Below are positions 1-7,443 of a stretch of DNA of 39,781 bases, piece by piece. A model generated the notes under the pieces. That model searched no databases. It saw nothing but the letters and a program-made list of their open reading frames with translations, and had not been told where the DNA came from. Both the position numbers and the translations under genes were made by a program. The stretch is from the NCBI RefSeq assembly GCF_014192285.1, contig NZ_JACHXQ010000017.1, positions 1-39,781 on the forward strand, given 5' to 3'. The first letter of the stretch is position 1, and every line of letters begins with the position of its first letter. This DNA is from Halomonas fontilapidosi (GTDB lineage Bacteria; Pseudomonadota; Gammaproteobacteria; Pseudomonadales; Halomonadaceae).

Positions 1-113
1 TGCAGCAAGGGCTCGACCAGTACATCCATTACTACAATCACGAACGCATCAGGCTGAAACTAAAAGGTCTGAGCCCCGTACAGTACAGGACTCAGACCTT
101 GATCGCCGGCTGA
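1..113 (+). CDS. IS3-family transposase OrfB, C-terminal fragment
   Basis: Frame 3 is open from the window edge to TGA at 111-113 and encodes the typical IS3 OrfB ending: a [16 protein letters not shown] stretch followed by GLSPVQYR. In the rve-type DDE integrase family this tail follows the catalytic Glu, which is outside the window. The fragment is cut by the window edge, not by a visible mutation. Its product would pair with an OrfA like the one beginning at 39739. Confidence 0.85.
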   Translation, partial: QQGLDQYIHYYNHERIRLKLKGLSPVQYRTQTLIAG

Positions 114-144
114 ATGAACCGTCCAACTATTGGGGGTCAGTTCA
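1..144 (+). mobile_element. 3' end of an IS3-family insertion sequence (IS150-like group)
   Basis: The segment holds the last 36 codons of a transposase followed by a terminal inverted repeat that ends ...GGTCAGTTCA at 144. The outer 24 bases, read inward, match the IS end at 39688 at 20 of 24 positions, as expected for the left and right ends of one IS. The four bases just outside (TCCC, 145-148) are the same as the four bases just before the other IS end (39684-39687), which is what a 4-bp target duplication of a single insertion would give. The rest of the element lies outside the window. Confidence 0.85.
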
Positions 145-577
145 TCCCTGGCGGGGGCCGCTTCATCACCGCATGACGCATTCGCATCTATCCTTGGCGA
201 CCTGGCCACAGGCCGCGACCACTTGGCGTCATACCTGCAGCATGGACGACACTGGCCTATCGCACCCTACGCCATCACCAACACGGGGTGTACGTTTTCG
301 CCTACATCACCATGCATACCGCCACGTCGGGCTAACAGCTATGCTCTGTCCCAGCCTGAGTCAGCAACATCACGCCATCGCTCACATCAAGGCCGAACAC
401 TTGCTTTGTTTGCCACCGGTCAAGCTAGGCCCACCAGCGGCCACGCCACCTGCTTCGCCACCATAGCTTCGGCTACCACCGACGCCCGACGCTGTGGCTC
501 ATCATAGAATCTAGCCATGACCTCACCTACAGCGTGCTATCGATGAAAATGCTCGCATGGATCACGAAGTAGCCAGA
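145..577. other. Gene-poor stretch, nothing recognised
   Basis: Open frames here are short, overlap each other in several frames and match no protein family I recognise. None has a good ribosome binding site. The stretch sits between the IS end and the 3' end of the nucleotidyltransferase gene. It may be decayed coding sequence at a junction of the phage map, but no remnant can be named. Confidence 0.5.
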
Positions 578-1438
578 TTAAAAGGACGACATAGACATTT
601 CTTTCTCACCTCGCCGGTTTCCTTGGTGCCGAATGATGCTCTCCACTCGCGCTATCAGCCAGTTCTGCCAGTTTGGTAGGCCATGCTCCAGCAGGTCTGT
701 CGGCCAGAATGGTGTTCGAGGCACAGCGGAGAGATAGGGATCTATCAATTCAGGATGTCGAGCCAACACTTTGCGTGTACAGTTCTGTTTCGCAATCCAC
801 TGATAGACAAGACTGGCATGCTTAAGGGCGATGCGACGAAGGCTCGGATCGACCATGGTTTCTTGCGCAAGATTTTCAAGGTGTTCGCTCACGATTTGAC
901 ACAAAACCTTGGTGCGCCGAAGTTCGCGCTGAACGGCAATTGGTCCCATTCGCCGCATGTACAGGTTCGCAATCCGAGTCCAGAGCAACATCTCTGGCAC
1001 CACAACGCGCAAGCACACGGTTTGGCCATTCTCGAGGGTTATCTCAATCATCTCCGACCAGGTAATGAGCTGATGCGCAGTTGCACCGTACACATCACCC
1101 ATGACATCAACGATCAAGTGCGAACCATCGGGGCTCCATCCCGGCCGCTCAAGGTCAATGACGGCGATGTTTGGAGTGTGGTCATCCATACCAGCAAACC
1201 GAGGCTCTCCTCCCCAAGCTCTCGCCAGCAGACGCACGTTATCCTTTGTCTCGGAAACAATATCTAGATCAGATGAAGTCAAGGCAGCAAGGTCAGCATC
1301 GTTCAAGCGGCCTTCAAGGAAGTAACTACTCCAAAATGAAATCGCCTGGCCCCCAATGAGGACCAGGCGTTCCTGTGCTTCTCTAGGTAGTTCGGCGAAG
1401 AGGCGAAGGAGAGGGTCAGTATCAAACGGTGCTGGCAT
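578..1438 (-). CDS. Nucleotidyltransferase-fold protein (MNT/AbiEii-like)
   Basis: This 286-residue protein has the signature of the polymerase-beta-like nucleotidyltransferase fold: a LIGGQAISFW glycine motif near residue 28, a SSDLDIV Asp-x-Asp motif about 30 residues later, and a third acidic position in LIVDVMGDVYG. Such enzymes transfer NMP groups to proteins, RNA or small molecules. Stand-alone members often belong to toxin-antitoxin or phage-defence pairs (AbiEii, MenT, MntA). The gene follows a 63-codon gene after 16 bases, so the two look like an operon. Base composition is more AT-rich than the early and late phage genes, suggesting acquired cargo. Fold assignment is fairly sure; substrate and toxin or antitoxin role are not known. 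Confidence 0.7.
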   Translation of the reverse strand: MPAPFDTDPLLRLFAELPREAQERLVLIGGQAISFWSSYFLEGRLNDADLAALTSSDLDIVSETKDNVRLLARAWGGEPRFAGMDDHTPNIAVIDLERPGWSPDGSHLIVDVMGDVYGATAHQLITWSEMIEITLENGQTVCLRVVVPEMLLWTRIANLYMRRMGPIAVQRELRRTKVLCQIVSEHLENLAQETMVDPSLRRIALKHASLVYQWIAKQNCTRKVLARHPELIDPYLSAVPRTPFWPTDLLEHGLPNWQNWLIARVESIIRHQGNRRGEKEMSMSSF

Positions 1439-1454
1439 TACCTAGGCTGAGCTT

Positions 1455-1646
1455 TTACTCGGCAGCCTGCTGAAAGGCGCGGCGCACAACCCTCGCGCGC
1501 TTCCGGACGCCAGCGAAGTGAGAAGCACGAGCGATGGCCGCACGCGACACCAGCATCTCGTCGTATTCTTTGGCACGGTTCTGCTCTTTTTCTTGCTGAC
1601 GCAGTGCGAAATAGCCTGCCTGACCAGCACTGAGATAAGAAACCAT
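1455..1646 (-). CDS. Small basic protein upstream of the nucleotidyltransferase
   Basis: This 63-residue protein starts MVSYLSAGQAGYF. I chose the ATG at 1646 because a GGAGA ribosome site lies seven bases before it; the frame runs further upstream into the hairpin at 1690-1742 but has no site there. The middle is charged and helical (RQQEKEQNRAKEYDE) and the end is strongly basic (VRKRARVVRR). I do not recognise a family. Its place immediately before a nucleotidyltransferase gene fits a partner or antitoxin of that enzyme, which is inference from position only. Confidence 0.6.
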   Translation of the reverse strand: MVSYLSAGQAGYFALRQQEKEQNRAKEYDEMLVSRAAIARASHFAGVRKRARVVRRAFQQAAE

Positions 1647-1689
1647 GATTTTCTCCAAAAAAATCAGATGCTTACAAGAACTTTGGCCT

Positions 1690-1742
1690 TGCATGGCCCA
1701 ATGGCTAAGGTTGCTCCGCAACCTTAGCCATTGGGCCATGCA
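1690..1742. repeat. Perfect inverted repeat, 25-bp arms with 3-base loop
   Basis: The left arm at 1690-1714 begins TGCATGGCCCAATGG. The right arm at 1718-1742 is its exact reverse complement, and TCC separates them. It lies about 45 bases upstream of the small ORF/nucleotidyltransferase operon, inside what should be its leader or promoter. Nothing like a U-run follows on either strand, so it is not a standard terminator. A binding site, an RNA structure in the leader, or the relic of a small mobile element are all possible. Confidence 0.9.
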
Positions 1743-1837
1743 GAGTCAAGTGTTTTTCTACGTTTCTCAATATTACGCGATTTCCTGCAATCCAGCAACG
1801 GGACACCTAGCTCATCTTTAGCAGGCATTCAGCCACC

Positions 1838-2191
1838 TCACAACACATACCGCCTCGCCTGGCTCACCACCACGCCGCGCACATCGCTCTGGCGGGCGGC
1901 GAATGAGCCGCTGCAATCCGTCGGGGGGATCAAGCGGATCTGCCCACCGATGCGGTGGCTGTTGAAGAGCCGCTGCTCCCCTTCCACCTCCACGATCACC
2001 AGGTCCGCGTGCTGGGCGGGTTTCTGCTCGTCCACCACCAGCAGGTCGCCTTCCATCAGCGGGCCAACCACACCGGCCTCCTCGCTGACCTCCACCAGGT
2101 AGCACGTGGGTTTGAAGCGCTTCAGGTCATAGCCCTCCAGCGCGGGGTGCGAAATGCCCGCGCACAGCGGGCCGAGGTAGTTCACACGCAT
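1838..2191 (-). CDS. UmuD/LexA-like S24 domain protein lacking catalytic residues
   Basis: The 117-residue product resembles the S24 peptidase half of UmuD and LexA: a GPLMEGDLLVVDE segment, a VEVEGEQRLFN segment and a GVVVSQARRY ending. The catalytic Ser of the usual GDSM motif is replaced (GPLM), and the Lys of the VKR motif is replaced by residues in RLFNS, so self-cleavage is not expected. There is no helix-turn-helix. The ATG at 2191 is preceded by AGGGA; an in-frame ATG at 2221 is possible. It is divergent from umuDC with a LexA box between. It could be a non-cleavable UmuD-like partner that modulates the polymerase, but this is inference. Confidence 0.65.
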   Translation of the reverse strand: MRVNYLGPLCAGISHPALEGYDLKRFKPTCYLVEVSEEAGVVGPLMEGDLLVVDEQKPAQHADLVIVEVEGEQRLFNSHRIGGQIRLIPPTDCSGSFAARQSDVRGVVVSQARRYVL

Positions 2192-2307
2192 ATCGTCCCT
2201 GCCTTGTTGCTTTCTCATCACTCAGCCCCGCCATGCCGGGCTCTGGCCGCCGGTCGCTACGCTCCCTCATTGCATTAGCGTTTGCCTTACAGAGCGCGCC
2301 TGTCGAA

Positions 2308-2327
2308 TACTGTACAAATAGACAGTA
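2308..2327. promoter_or_regulatory. LexA (SOS) box
   Basis: TACTGTACAAATAGACAGTA has the CTG-N10-CAG core and the flanking TA and TA of the gammaproteobacterial SOS consensus. It is 20 bases upstream of the umuD start and about 115 bases from the start of the divergent gene at 2191, so it can control umuDC directly and possibly both directions. Confidence 0.85.
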
Positions 2328-2346
2328 TTTGACAAGAGACCTTCCG

Positions 2347-2787
2347 ATGCGCGATCCCGAGATCCACTACCCGCTGCCAGCCCCGCCACTGCGGCCGCTA
2401 CCGTTTCCCCTCACCACCATCCGTGCCGGTATCTCCGGCTTCCCCTCCCCAGCCGAGGACTACGTCGGCCGCACGCTGGACCTCAACGAGCGGCTGGTGA
2501 AGCGCCCCTCGGCCACGTTTTTCATGAGCGTTAAGGGCGACAGCATGGACGGCTTCGGCATCCAGGATGGCGACACCCTGGTGGTCGATCGCTCCATCGA
2601 TCCACGCCCCGGGCACATCCTCGTCGCCCTGGTCGATGGCGAAGTGATCGTGAAGCGCTACGAGAAGCGCCAGGGCCGGCCGTTGCTGTGCTCCGGGAAC
2701 CCGCTCTATTCACCCATTCCCCTCACCGATCTAGATTGCCAGGTGTGGGGTGTGGTGCGCTCGGTCATCCACGAGTACCCGGTGTAA
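2347..2787 (+). CDS. umuD: DNA polymerase V subunit UmuD (S24 self-cleaving)
   Basis: This 146-residue protein is the accessory subunit of the error-prone polymerase V. RecA filaments trigger its self-cleavage to UmuD', which binds UmuC for translesion synthesis. Seen here: the GFPSPAEDY segment after the cleavage site, LDLNE, PSATFF, catalytic Ser66 in VKGDSM and Lys103 in VIVKR. The cleavage site is Ser30-Gly31, not the Cys-Gly of E. coli UmuD. I chose the ATG at 2347 because it starts just after the LexA box; the frame is open upstream, but that would place coding sequence across the operator. The gene is followed by umuC after 8 bases. The pair gives the host or phage SOS mutagenesis. Confidence 0.92.
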   Translation: MRDPEIHYPLPAPPLRPLPFPLTTIRAGISGFPSPAEDYVGRTLDLNERLVKRPSATFFMSVKGDSMDGFGIQDGDTLVVDRSIDPRPGHILVALVDGEVIVKRYEKRQGRPLLCSGNPLYSPIPLTDLDCQVWGVVRSVIHEYPV

Positions 2788-2795
2788 GCGGCGTC

Positions 2796-4073
2796 ATGAT
2801 TGGCTTGGTGGACTGCAACAACTTCTACGTGAGCTGCGAGCGGGTCTTCCAGCCGCGACTCGAAGGCGTACCGGTGGGGGTGATGTCCAACAACGATGGC
2901 TGCGTGATCGCCCGCTCCAACGAGCTCAAAGCCCTGGGCGTGGAAATGGGCACCCCCGCCTTCGAGCTGCAGTCCCTGGTGCAGCGCGGGCAGATACGCC
3001 TGCTGTCCTCCAACTACGAGCTCTACGGCGATATGTCTGCCAGAGTGCGCGAGGTCCTCGAGGAGTTCTCCGCCGGTGTCGAGCCCTACTCCATCGACGA
3101 GATGTTTGTGCGCTTCGATGGCTTCGACCACACCACCACGCTCGCCCTGAGCCGCACCCTGCACCACAAGGTGCGCCAGTTCACTGGCATCCCCGTGTGC
3201 GTGGGCGTGGCCCCCACCCGCACCCTGGCCAAGCTGGCCAACCGCGCCGCCAAGAAGCTGCCGGGTTACCACGGTGTGTGTGTGCTCACTCCCGAGGACA
3301 ACGAGACGCGTGGGCTGCTCGAGCGTACCGCCCTGGGCGACGTATGGGGCGTCGGTCGACGACTGGTCGAGCGCCTGGCCATCCAGGGCATCGAGACAGC
3401 CTGGGACCTCCGCCAGGCCGATCCCAAGGCCATCCGCCGGCGCTACTCCGTCACCCTCGAACGCACCGTGCGCGAGCTCCAGGGCACGCCCTGCATCGAG
3501 CTCAACGATGCCGACCGGCTACGCGACCGCATCATGACCTCGCGCTCCTTCGGCCGCCTGACCGGCGAGCTGAGCGAGCTGCAGGACGCCATCCGCCAGC
3601 ACGCACAGCGCGGGGCCGAGAAACTCCGCCAGCAGGACAGCCACGCCCGCGCCGTGCTCGTCTTCCTCAAGACCAACCGCCACCGGCCCGACCTGCCCCA
3701 GTACGCCCCCAGCGTGGTCGTCGAGCTGCCCGAGCCCACCGACGACAGCCAGCCGCTCCTCGCCGCCTCCCAGCAGGGGCTCGAGGCGATCTACCGCCGC
3801 GGGTACCGCTTCATGAAAGCCGGGGTAATGCTGCTCGACCTGGTGGACGCCAACCGCCAGCAGCTCTCGCTGCTCGACACACCCGAGCGGGCCGCCCAGC
3901 GCGATCGTGACCACCAGCTGATGGCCACCCTGGACGAGCTCAATGGGAAGATGGGCAAGGGCACCGTGCGCCTGGGCGTGCCGCGCAGCAATGCCGCCTG
4001 GCAGCTGCGCTGCGCACACCGCAGCCCGAGGTGGACAACACAGTGGCCGGAGCTGCCAATGGTGAGAACCTGA
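2796..4073 (+). CDS. umuC: DNA polymerase V catalytic subunit UmuC
   Basis: The 425-residue product has the full length of Y-family UmuC (422 in E. coli). It begins [20 protein letters not shown] with the metal-binding Asp6, and carries the YSIDEMF motif with Asp101-Glu102. A helix-hairpin-helix region ([14 protein letters not shown]) and a little-finger domain follow, and the C-terminus has the family's [16 protein letters not shown] ending. The start at 2796 lies 8 bases after the umuD stop; in-frame upstream codons overlap umuD and were not used. With umuD it forms an SOS-controlled operon for translesion synthesis. All active-site residues appear intact. Confidence 0.94.
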   Translation: MIGLVDCNNFYVSCERVFQPRLEGVPVGVMSNNDGCVIARSNELKALGVEMGTPAFELQSLVQRGQIRLLSSNYELYGDMSARVREVLEEFSAGVEPYSIDEMFVRFDGFDHTTTLALSRTLHHKVRQFTGIPVCVGVAPTRTLAKLANRAAKKLPGYHGVCVLTPEDNETRGLLERTALGDVWGVGRRLVERLAIQGIETAWDLRQADPKAIRRRYSVTLERTVRELQGTPCIELNDADRLRDRIMTSRSFGRLTGELSELQDAIRQHAQRGAEKLRQQDSHARAVLVFLKTNRHRPDLPQYAPSVVVELPEPTDDSQPLLAASQQGLEAIYRRGYRFMKAGVMLLDLVDANRQQLSLLDTPERAAQRDRDHQLMATLDELNGKMGKGTVRLGVPRSNAAWQLRCAHRSPRWTTQWPELPMVRT

Positions 4074-4265
4074 TACGATATTCAGCGTTTCAGTACGCCG
4101 CTTGTCGTGGATCTCCTACACCCCCGTCTATCCACCGTACCTGGAGTGACCGAGATCAGGGCCACTCTCGATTCGCCATTGGGTGAGGTTAAAACTTAAG
4201 TGGCAAAATGCTAACCGCTACAGAGTCATCCACCATAGGTGCAATCGCAAGACTGCGCTACCTCT

Positions 4266-4294
4266 GGAAAACAAAGCCCCGCAGATGCGAGGCT
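4266..4294 (-). terminator. Rho-independent terminator of the repressor/kinase operon
   Basis: Reading the minus strand, a stem AGCCTCGCA / TGCGGGGCT (one mismatch) with a TC loop is followed by TTGTTTT. It lies 16 bases beyond the stop codon at 4310, so it ends the minus-strand unit coming from 7148. Confidence 0.7.
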
Positions 4295-4309
4295 AAGCCC
4301 TCATGGCAC

Positions 4310-5179
4310 TTAAGCAACTTCTAAACACCAATGTTTAATCGCGTCTGTCAACTCATCCGTATCCTTCCCTAGATAATGAGGAACGCGCAGGCTCTTTAAA
4401 TAAAGAGAAAAGTCTTTCACTTCTTCTTCAGCTGCTTTTAAATCAGAAGCCTTCATTCTTCCACCAGGACGAAGAATGAAAATCGCCCCATTCTTGAAGG
4501 CTTTTTCTGTGGTGGCCACAGACACATCTCTATGACCAAGGTAAAGCTCACCCTGAATCTTTTCAGGCTTAGTAAAATCTGCTGAAACAATAGTAGCAGC
4601 CTCATGCCCATCGTTTTCCCTTCGGAAAGGCAAAAAAAGATCAATGCCTAACTCTGTTTTAACCTTAGGGTTTTCAGGGACATGCTCTCGATACTCATTA
4701 CCCAACCTGAAAGATAAAGAGTCATTGATTCTTCTGTATGCGCGTTTCTTTGTAACAGGAGAATGCCGCATAGAACGATGGCCACGTGGAACACTGAGAG
4801 GAACAAGATCTCCCATCATTCGCTCAACAATATCTTCAGCGCTTTCACCTTGCGCAAAACCACCTTCCACAATACTTAATTGTGGAGAGGTCCATTTTTC
4901 TGGATTAGGTTCAGACTCGACCATCATCTCTGCCACACGACAAGCAAGCTTCGCATGGAACTCGGCCCTGTCATCAAAAAGACAGCGCAGACGGCCGAAA
5001 TCGTCAATCGTCTGAATATACGGGGCGCCCTGTTGTGGGAGAAAGGCAACACCCAAATTTAGCCTCTCTCCAGCAGAAAGGTCGGGGGTCCATTGGACTC
5101 GGTACCACATTCCTTTGACCAAGCACGGGGCAGCGCTTTGTTTATCCCGGAAAATGTCATCAATGTTAAGCATAATCAC
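4310..5179 (-). CDS. DUF3037-like protein, partner of the HipA-like kinase
   Basis: This 289-residue protein has, near residues 20-65, a pattern typical of DUF3037: a WYRVQWTPD strand, GERLNLGVAFLP, then an acidic RLRCLFDDRAEF stretch. DUF3037 genes are commonly found beside stand-alone HipA-like kinases; their biochemical role is not established. The remaining 200 residues have no motif I know and make this protein longer than the usual DUF3037 protein. Its ATG overlaps the kinase stop by four bases (ATGA at 5176-5179), indicating coupled translation. It is likely the kinase's partner, substrate or antitoxin. Family assignment is moderate; function is inferred from the pairing. Confidence 0.6.
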   Translation of the reverse strand: MIMLNIDDIFRDKQSAAPCLVKGMWYRVQWTPDLSAGERLNLGVAFLPQQGAPYIQTIDDFGRLRCLFDDRAEFHAKLACRVAEMMVESEPNPEKWTSPQLSIVEGGFAQGESAEDIVERMMGDLVPLSVPRGHRSMRHSPVTKKRAYRRINDSLSFRLGNEYREHVPENPKVKTELGIDLFLPFRRENDGHEAATIVSADFTKPEKIQGELYLGHRDVSVATTEKAFKNGAIFILRPGGRMKASDLKAAEEEVKDFSLYLKSLRVPHYLGKDTDELTDAIKHWCLEVA

Positions 5180-6003
5180 ACCGGCATAGTCGAAAGTTTT
5201 TGGCTTAGCCGATCAGAACCATTTTCGGCTCGACTGTGGAAGAATGATTCGATCGCTGCCCTACGCGATGGATCATTTCCAAGAAATGCTTGCCACCAAG
5301 CTTTCAGCTCATCCTTTATAGAATTATAGACGTCCGAGTGACGCTCTGCAGCTCTGACCACAAACCCTTCTTCAATGGGGACGCTGCCGCCTAACGTCAT
5401 GATCTCTATCAAAATATTCCGAAAACGGCCTTCCGGCACGAGCGCATCGGCGGTCCAGCATATATCAACCGGCATATTGCTATGGTCAATGACGTATATT
5501 TCCCCCTTTTCGTCGATCAAGAAATTTCCCAAATTTCTATCCTGGTTTGCAGCCCAGTCATCAAAGGCCATCAAGGGAGATAGACCACGCCACCCCTTGA
5601 GAATTTCACGAGTAGCGGTAGCTGCCAGTGCTTCGGGCAGACCTGCGTATATAGAGTTGGGAGATCGTCCGGGCGACTCACTGACTGCAAATGCATAGCG
5701 ATACACACCTTCCGGACAGTTTTTAATCTCCATAGAATCAACCAGAACTTGATTTAACTGCACAACCGCGGCTCGTTGTGGAACGGGTAAACCGCAGGCC
5801 TTTGCGATGAGATATCCAGTCAGCTCATTGACTACACCCAAGCTTCGTGAAGCTGGAAAACACTTGAGAAACCCTCGTCCCGGAGTACCATCTTCCCAAG
5901 AAATATCGCAGGCATACGTTTCAGCCATGAGACCATCGGGGGTTCTACCACGGAGACTTCTTACTGACTCTGGGGTTAATATTTCAATAGATGAGTTATT
6001 CAT
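5176..6003 (-). CDS. HipA-like serine/threonine kinase (HipA_2 type)
   Basis: The 275-residue protein has a HipA-type kinase fold without the N-terminal subdomain of classical HipA. Visible residues are Lys47 in GFLKCF, Glu60 in VVNELTGYL, the catalytic loop DDWAANQDRNLGNFLI with Asp155 and Asn160, and the metal-binding Asp173 in YVIDHS. All are intact, so an active kinase is expected. HipA phosphorylates glutamyl-tRNA synthetase and causes growth arrest; the target of this shorter type is not known to me. It lies downstream of the repressor and secreted-protein genes on the same strand and overlaps the DUF3037-like gene. Composition is AT-richer than the phage core. It could act in abortive infection, superinfection exclusion or lysogen fitness. 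Confidence 0.8.
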   Translation of the reverse strand: MNNSSIEILTPESVRSLRGRTPDGLMAETYACDISWEDGTPGRGFLKCFPASRSLGVVNELTGYLIAKACGLPVPQRAAVVQLNQVLVDSMEIKNCPEGVYRYAFAVSESPGRSPNSIYAGLPEALAATATREILKGWRGLSPLMAFDDWAANQDRNLGNFLIDEKGEIYVIDHSNMPVDICWTADALVPEGRFRNILIEIMTLGGSVPIEEGFVVRAAERHSDVYNSIKDELKAWWQAFLGNDPSRRAAIESFFHSRAENGSDRLSQKLSTMPV

Positions 6004-6018
6004 AACCTAACAGAGTCC

Positions 6019-6366
6019 TCAGTCGAAGCTAAACTGGCTGCGATTGCTGCCGGCCGACACTTCCATCTGCACGCAACTCTCTAGCAGCGTGTAGCTGCCC
6101 GGCCCACCGAAGCTAGCCACGTCATGGCAATGGTTCCGGACGTTTGCTGGCAGGCTCGCCCATGGCCCCTTGAGGCCGTTATAGGCCGACTGCTCCATGT
6201 CGACGCAGCTGTTGTAGAGAGTGTTGCTGAAATCTCCGCCGAAGCTGGCCACCTGCTCACAGTGCGTCTCGACATCGAAACGCGGAATTTGCTGCGCGCT
6301 GGCCAATGTCGAGACCAGCGGTGTACTGATTACCGCCGCAATCGCCACCATCTTGATCGCTTTCAT
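6019..6366 (-). CDS. Small secreted protein with two Cys-pair repeats
   Basis: The 115-residue protein starts with a Sec signal peptide (MKAIKMVAIAAV..., probable cut after ASA at residue 24). Two repeats follow, each of the form HC-x2-VASFGG-x2-(S/Y)-x-TL-x2-CV-x-ME, with Cys36/Cys54 and Cys80/Cys98. The equal 18-residue spacing suggests one disulfide per repeat in the periplasm. I know similar small exported proteins of unknown function from other proteobacteria. An AAGGGAG site precedes the ATG. It lies 68 bases after the repressor gene and 15 before the kinase gene on the same strand, so it is probably expressed in the lysogen and may alter the cell envelope. Confidence 0.7.
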   Translation of the reverse strand: MKAIKMVAIAAVISTPLVSTLASAQQIPRFDVETHCEQVASFGGDFSNTLYNSCVDMEQSAYNGLKGPWASLPANVRNHCHDVASFGGPGSYTLLESCVQMEVSAGSNRSQFSFD

Positions 6367-6434
6367 CCCTGTCTCCCTTGCGTATCACGCCCCGCCCGGG
6401 GCGGTTATTGATCAGCGGTCTTCTGCCGCTTCAT

Positions 6435-7148
6435 TTACAACACCCGCCCAATCCGAATCTCACACCGCCCCAGGATCTCCACGTCCTTCATGTCTTCGGG
6501 CTTGATCATCTCGGGCTGGTAATGCTCGTTGTCGCTAATCAGCAGCCAGGCGCCGCCTGCCACGCGCTGCACGCGCTTGATGCGTCGCTCGCCGTGTACC
6601 AGCAGCAGAAACACCCCCTCTGGCTTCGGCTCACGCCGGCTGCGGTCCACCAGCACCCAGTCGCCATCGGCGAGGGTGCTGTCCATCGAGTCGCCGCGCA
6701 CCTTGATACCCACCACCTGGGCCGGGTCCAGCCCCTGGGCGGCCAGCTGCTCGGTGGGGAAGTAGAGCGTGGATTCGACCTCTTCCTGTTCCAGGGAGCG
6801 ACCATCACCGGCAGCGGCCTCTATGTCGTACATCTTCACTTCGGACATATCGGCACCCGAAGCGCTGAGGGGTGTCAACGTTTGTGAACCATGGCCATGG
6901 CTTGAGCGTCGACCTGTGAGGACGTACTGCACATCAACTCCCGCCCCATCCAACGCAGATAGGTAAGAGGCATCAGGACTCCGAGCATCTTTTTCGTAGT
7001 TAATCTGAGTCGTTTTGCCGACCCCACCGACCTGGGCTAACGCCGTCTGGCTCAAGCCCAAACGCTCACGCTCCGCCTTGAGTCGCTCACCTGTGGTTCT
7101 CAAATTTGCACCATCCCGCTTGACAGGTTCACATACGTGAACCATCAT
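6435..7148 (-). CDS. cI: CI-type phage repressor (HTH plus S24 peptidase)
   Basis: This protein of up to 237 residues has an XRE-type helix-turn-helix (GERLKAERERLGLSQTALAQ) and a LexA-like S24 domain. It has a probable Ala113-Gly114 cleavage site (IEAAAGDG), Ser154 in VRGDSM and Lys191 in RIKRVQ. It should hold lysogeny by blocking the rightward early promoter and be destroyed by RecA-stimulated self-cleavage. The start is uncertain: the ATGs at 7148 and 7145 lie inside the -10 region of the opposite promoter and have no ribosome site, whereas a TTG at 7103 gives MRTTGERLKAE, the usual N-terminus of this family, with a GGGATGG upstream. Three cargo genes follow on the same strand. Confidence 0.88.
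   Translation of the reverse strand: MMVHVCEPVKRDGANLRTTGERLKAERERLGLSQTALAQVGGVGKTTQINYEKDARSPDASYLSALDGAGVDVQYVLTGRRSSHGHGSQTLTPLSASGADMSEVKMYDIEAAAGDGRSLEQEEVESTLYFPTEQLAAQGLDPAQVVGIKVRGDSMDSTLADGDWVLVDRSRREPKPEGVFLLLVHGERRIKRVQRVAGGAWLLISDNEHYQPEMIKPEDMKDVEILGRCEIRIGRVL
7095..7112. promoter_or_regulatory. Candidate second CI operator (O2)
   Basis: GGTTCTCAAATTTGCACC matches the palindrome at 7126-7143 at 13 of 18 positions and keeps the outer GGT/ACC dyad. Its centre is 31 bp from the first operator, about three helical turns, the spacing expected for cooperative repressor dimers. It overlaps the alternative TTG start of the repressor gene. Confidence 0.45.
7120..7148 (+). promoter_or_regulatory. 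Rightward early promoter (PR-like) with operator O1 in the spacer
   Basis: A perfect -35 TTGACA (7120-7125) is followed 17 bases later by a moderate -10 CATCAT (7143-7148). The spacer and the first base of the -10 are the palindrome GGTTCACATACGTGAACC (7126-7143; GGTTCAC arms, four-base centre). A repressor bound here would block polymerase directly. The promoter points to the early genes from 7188. Confidence 0.65.
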
Positions 7149-7187
7149 CGAATCGCAGTCTTAGACAACATTAAGGAAGCCTAACCC

Positions 7188-7403
7188 ATGGACACCGCCG
7201 AGACCATGCAAGCCGCCGTTGCGGCCCGCGCCCCGCGCGGCTGTAACCGCCCGGTGATGACCCAGGTCACCGATACCGAGCGCACCAAGCTCGAGGGCAT
7301 CGCCCAGCTGGAGATGCGCTCGCTCTCCGCCACCACCCGAATGCTCATCCTGCTCGGCATCGAGCACTACGAAGCCGAAACCGAAAGAGCCGGCCGGGCT
7401 TGA
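7188..7403 (+). CDS. Small ribbon-helix-helix-like DNA-binding protein, first early gene
   Basis: The 71-residue product has a central VMTQVTDTERTKLEGIAQ-type strand-helix followed by SLSATTRMLILLGIEHYE, which fits a ribbon-helix-helix (Arc/MetJ) fold. An AAGGAAG site precedes the ATG by nine bases. As the first gene after the early promoter it occupies the place of P2 cox or lambda cro, so it may repress the repressor gene or help excision. It shows no Cox sequence signature, so this role is inferred from place. Two similar small genes follow. Confidence 0.65.
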   Translation: MDTAETMQAAVAARAPRGCNRPVMTQVTDTERTKLEGIAQLEMRSLSATTRMLILLGIEHYEAETERAGRA

Positions 7404-7443
7404 TCGGCCGTCTGTCCTGACCTGCTGCATAAGGAACCTCGCC

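Noticed and set aside
145..577. Overlapping short open frames at the left end
   Set aside because: They have no ribosome site, no family resemblance and conflicting frames.
1690..1742. Palindrome as a telomere (protelomerase) site of a linear plasmid prophage, as in some Halomonas and Vibrio phages
   Set aside because: The centre is an asymmetric TCC, whereas resolution sites are palindromic through the centre, and no protelomerase gene is present; the recombinase is an ordinary integrase.
6871..6890. A third CI operator inside the repressor gene (ends GTGAACC)
   Set aside because: It matches the operator at about 11 of 18 positions, mostly in one half, and lies far from the promoter.
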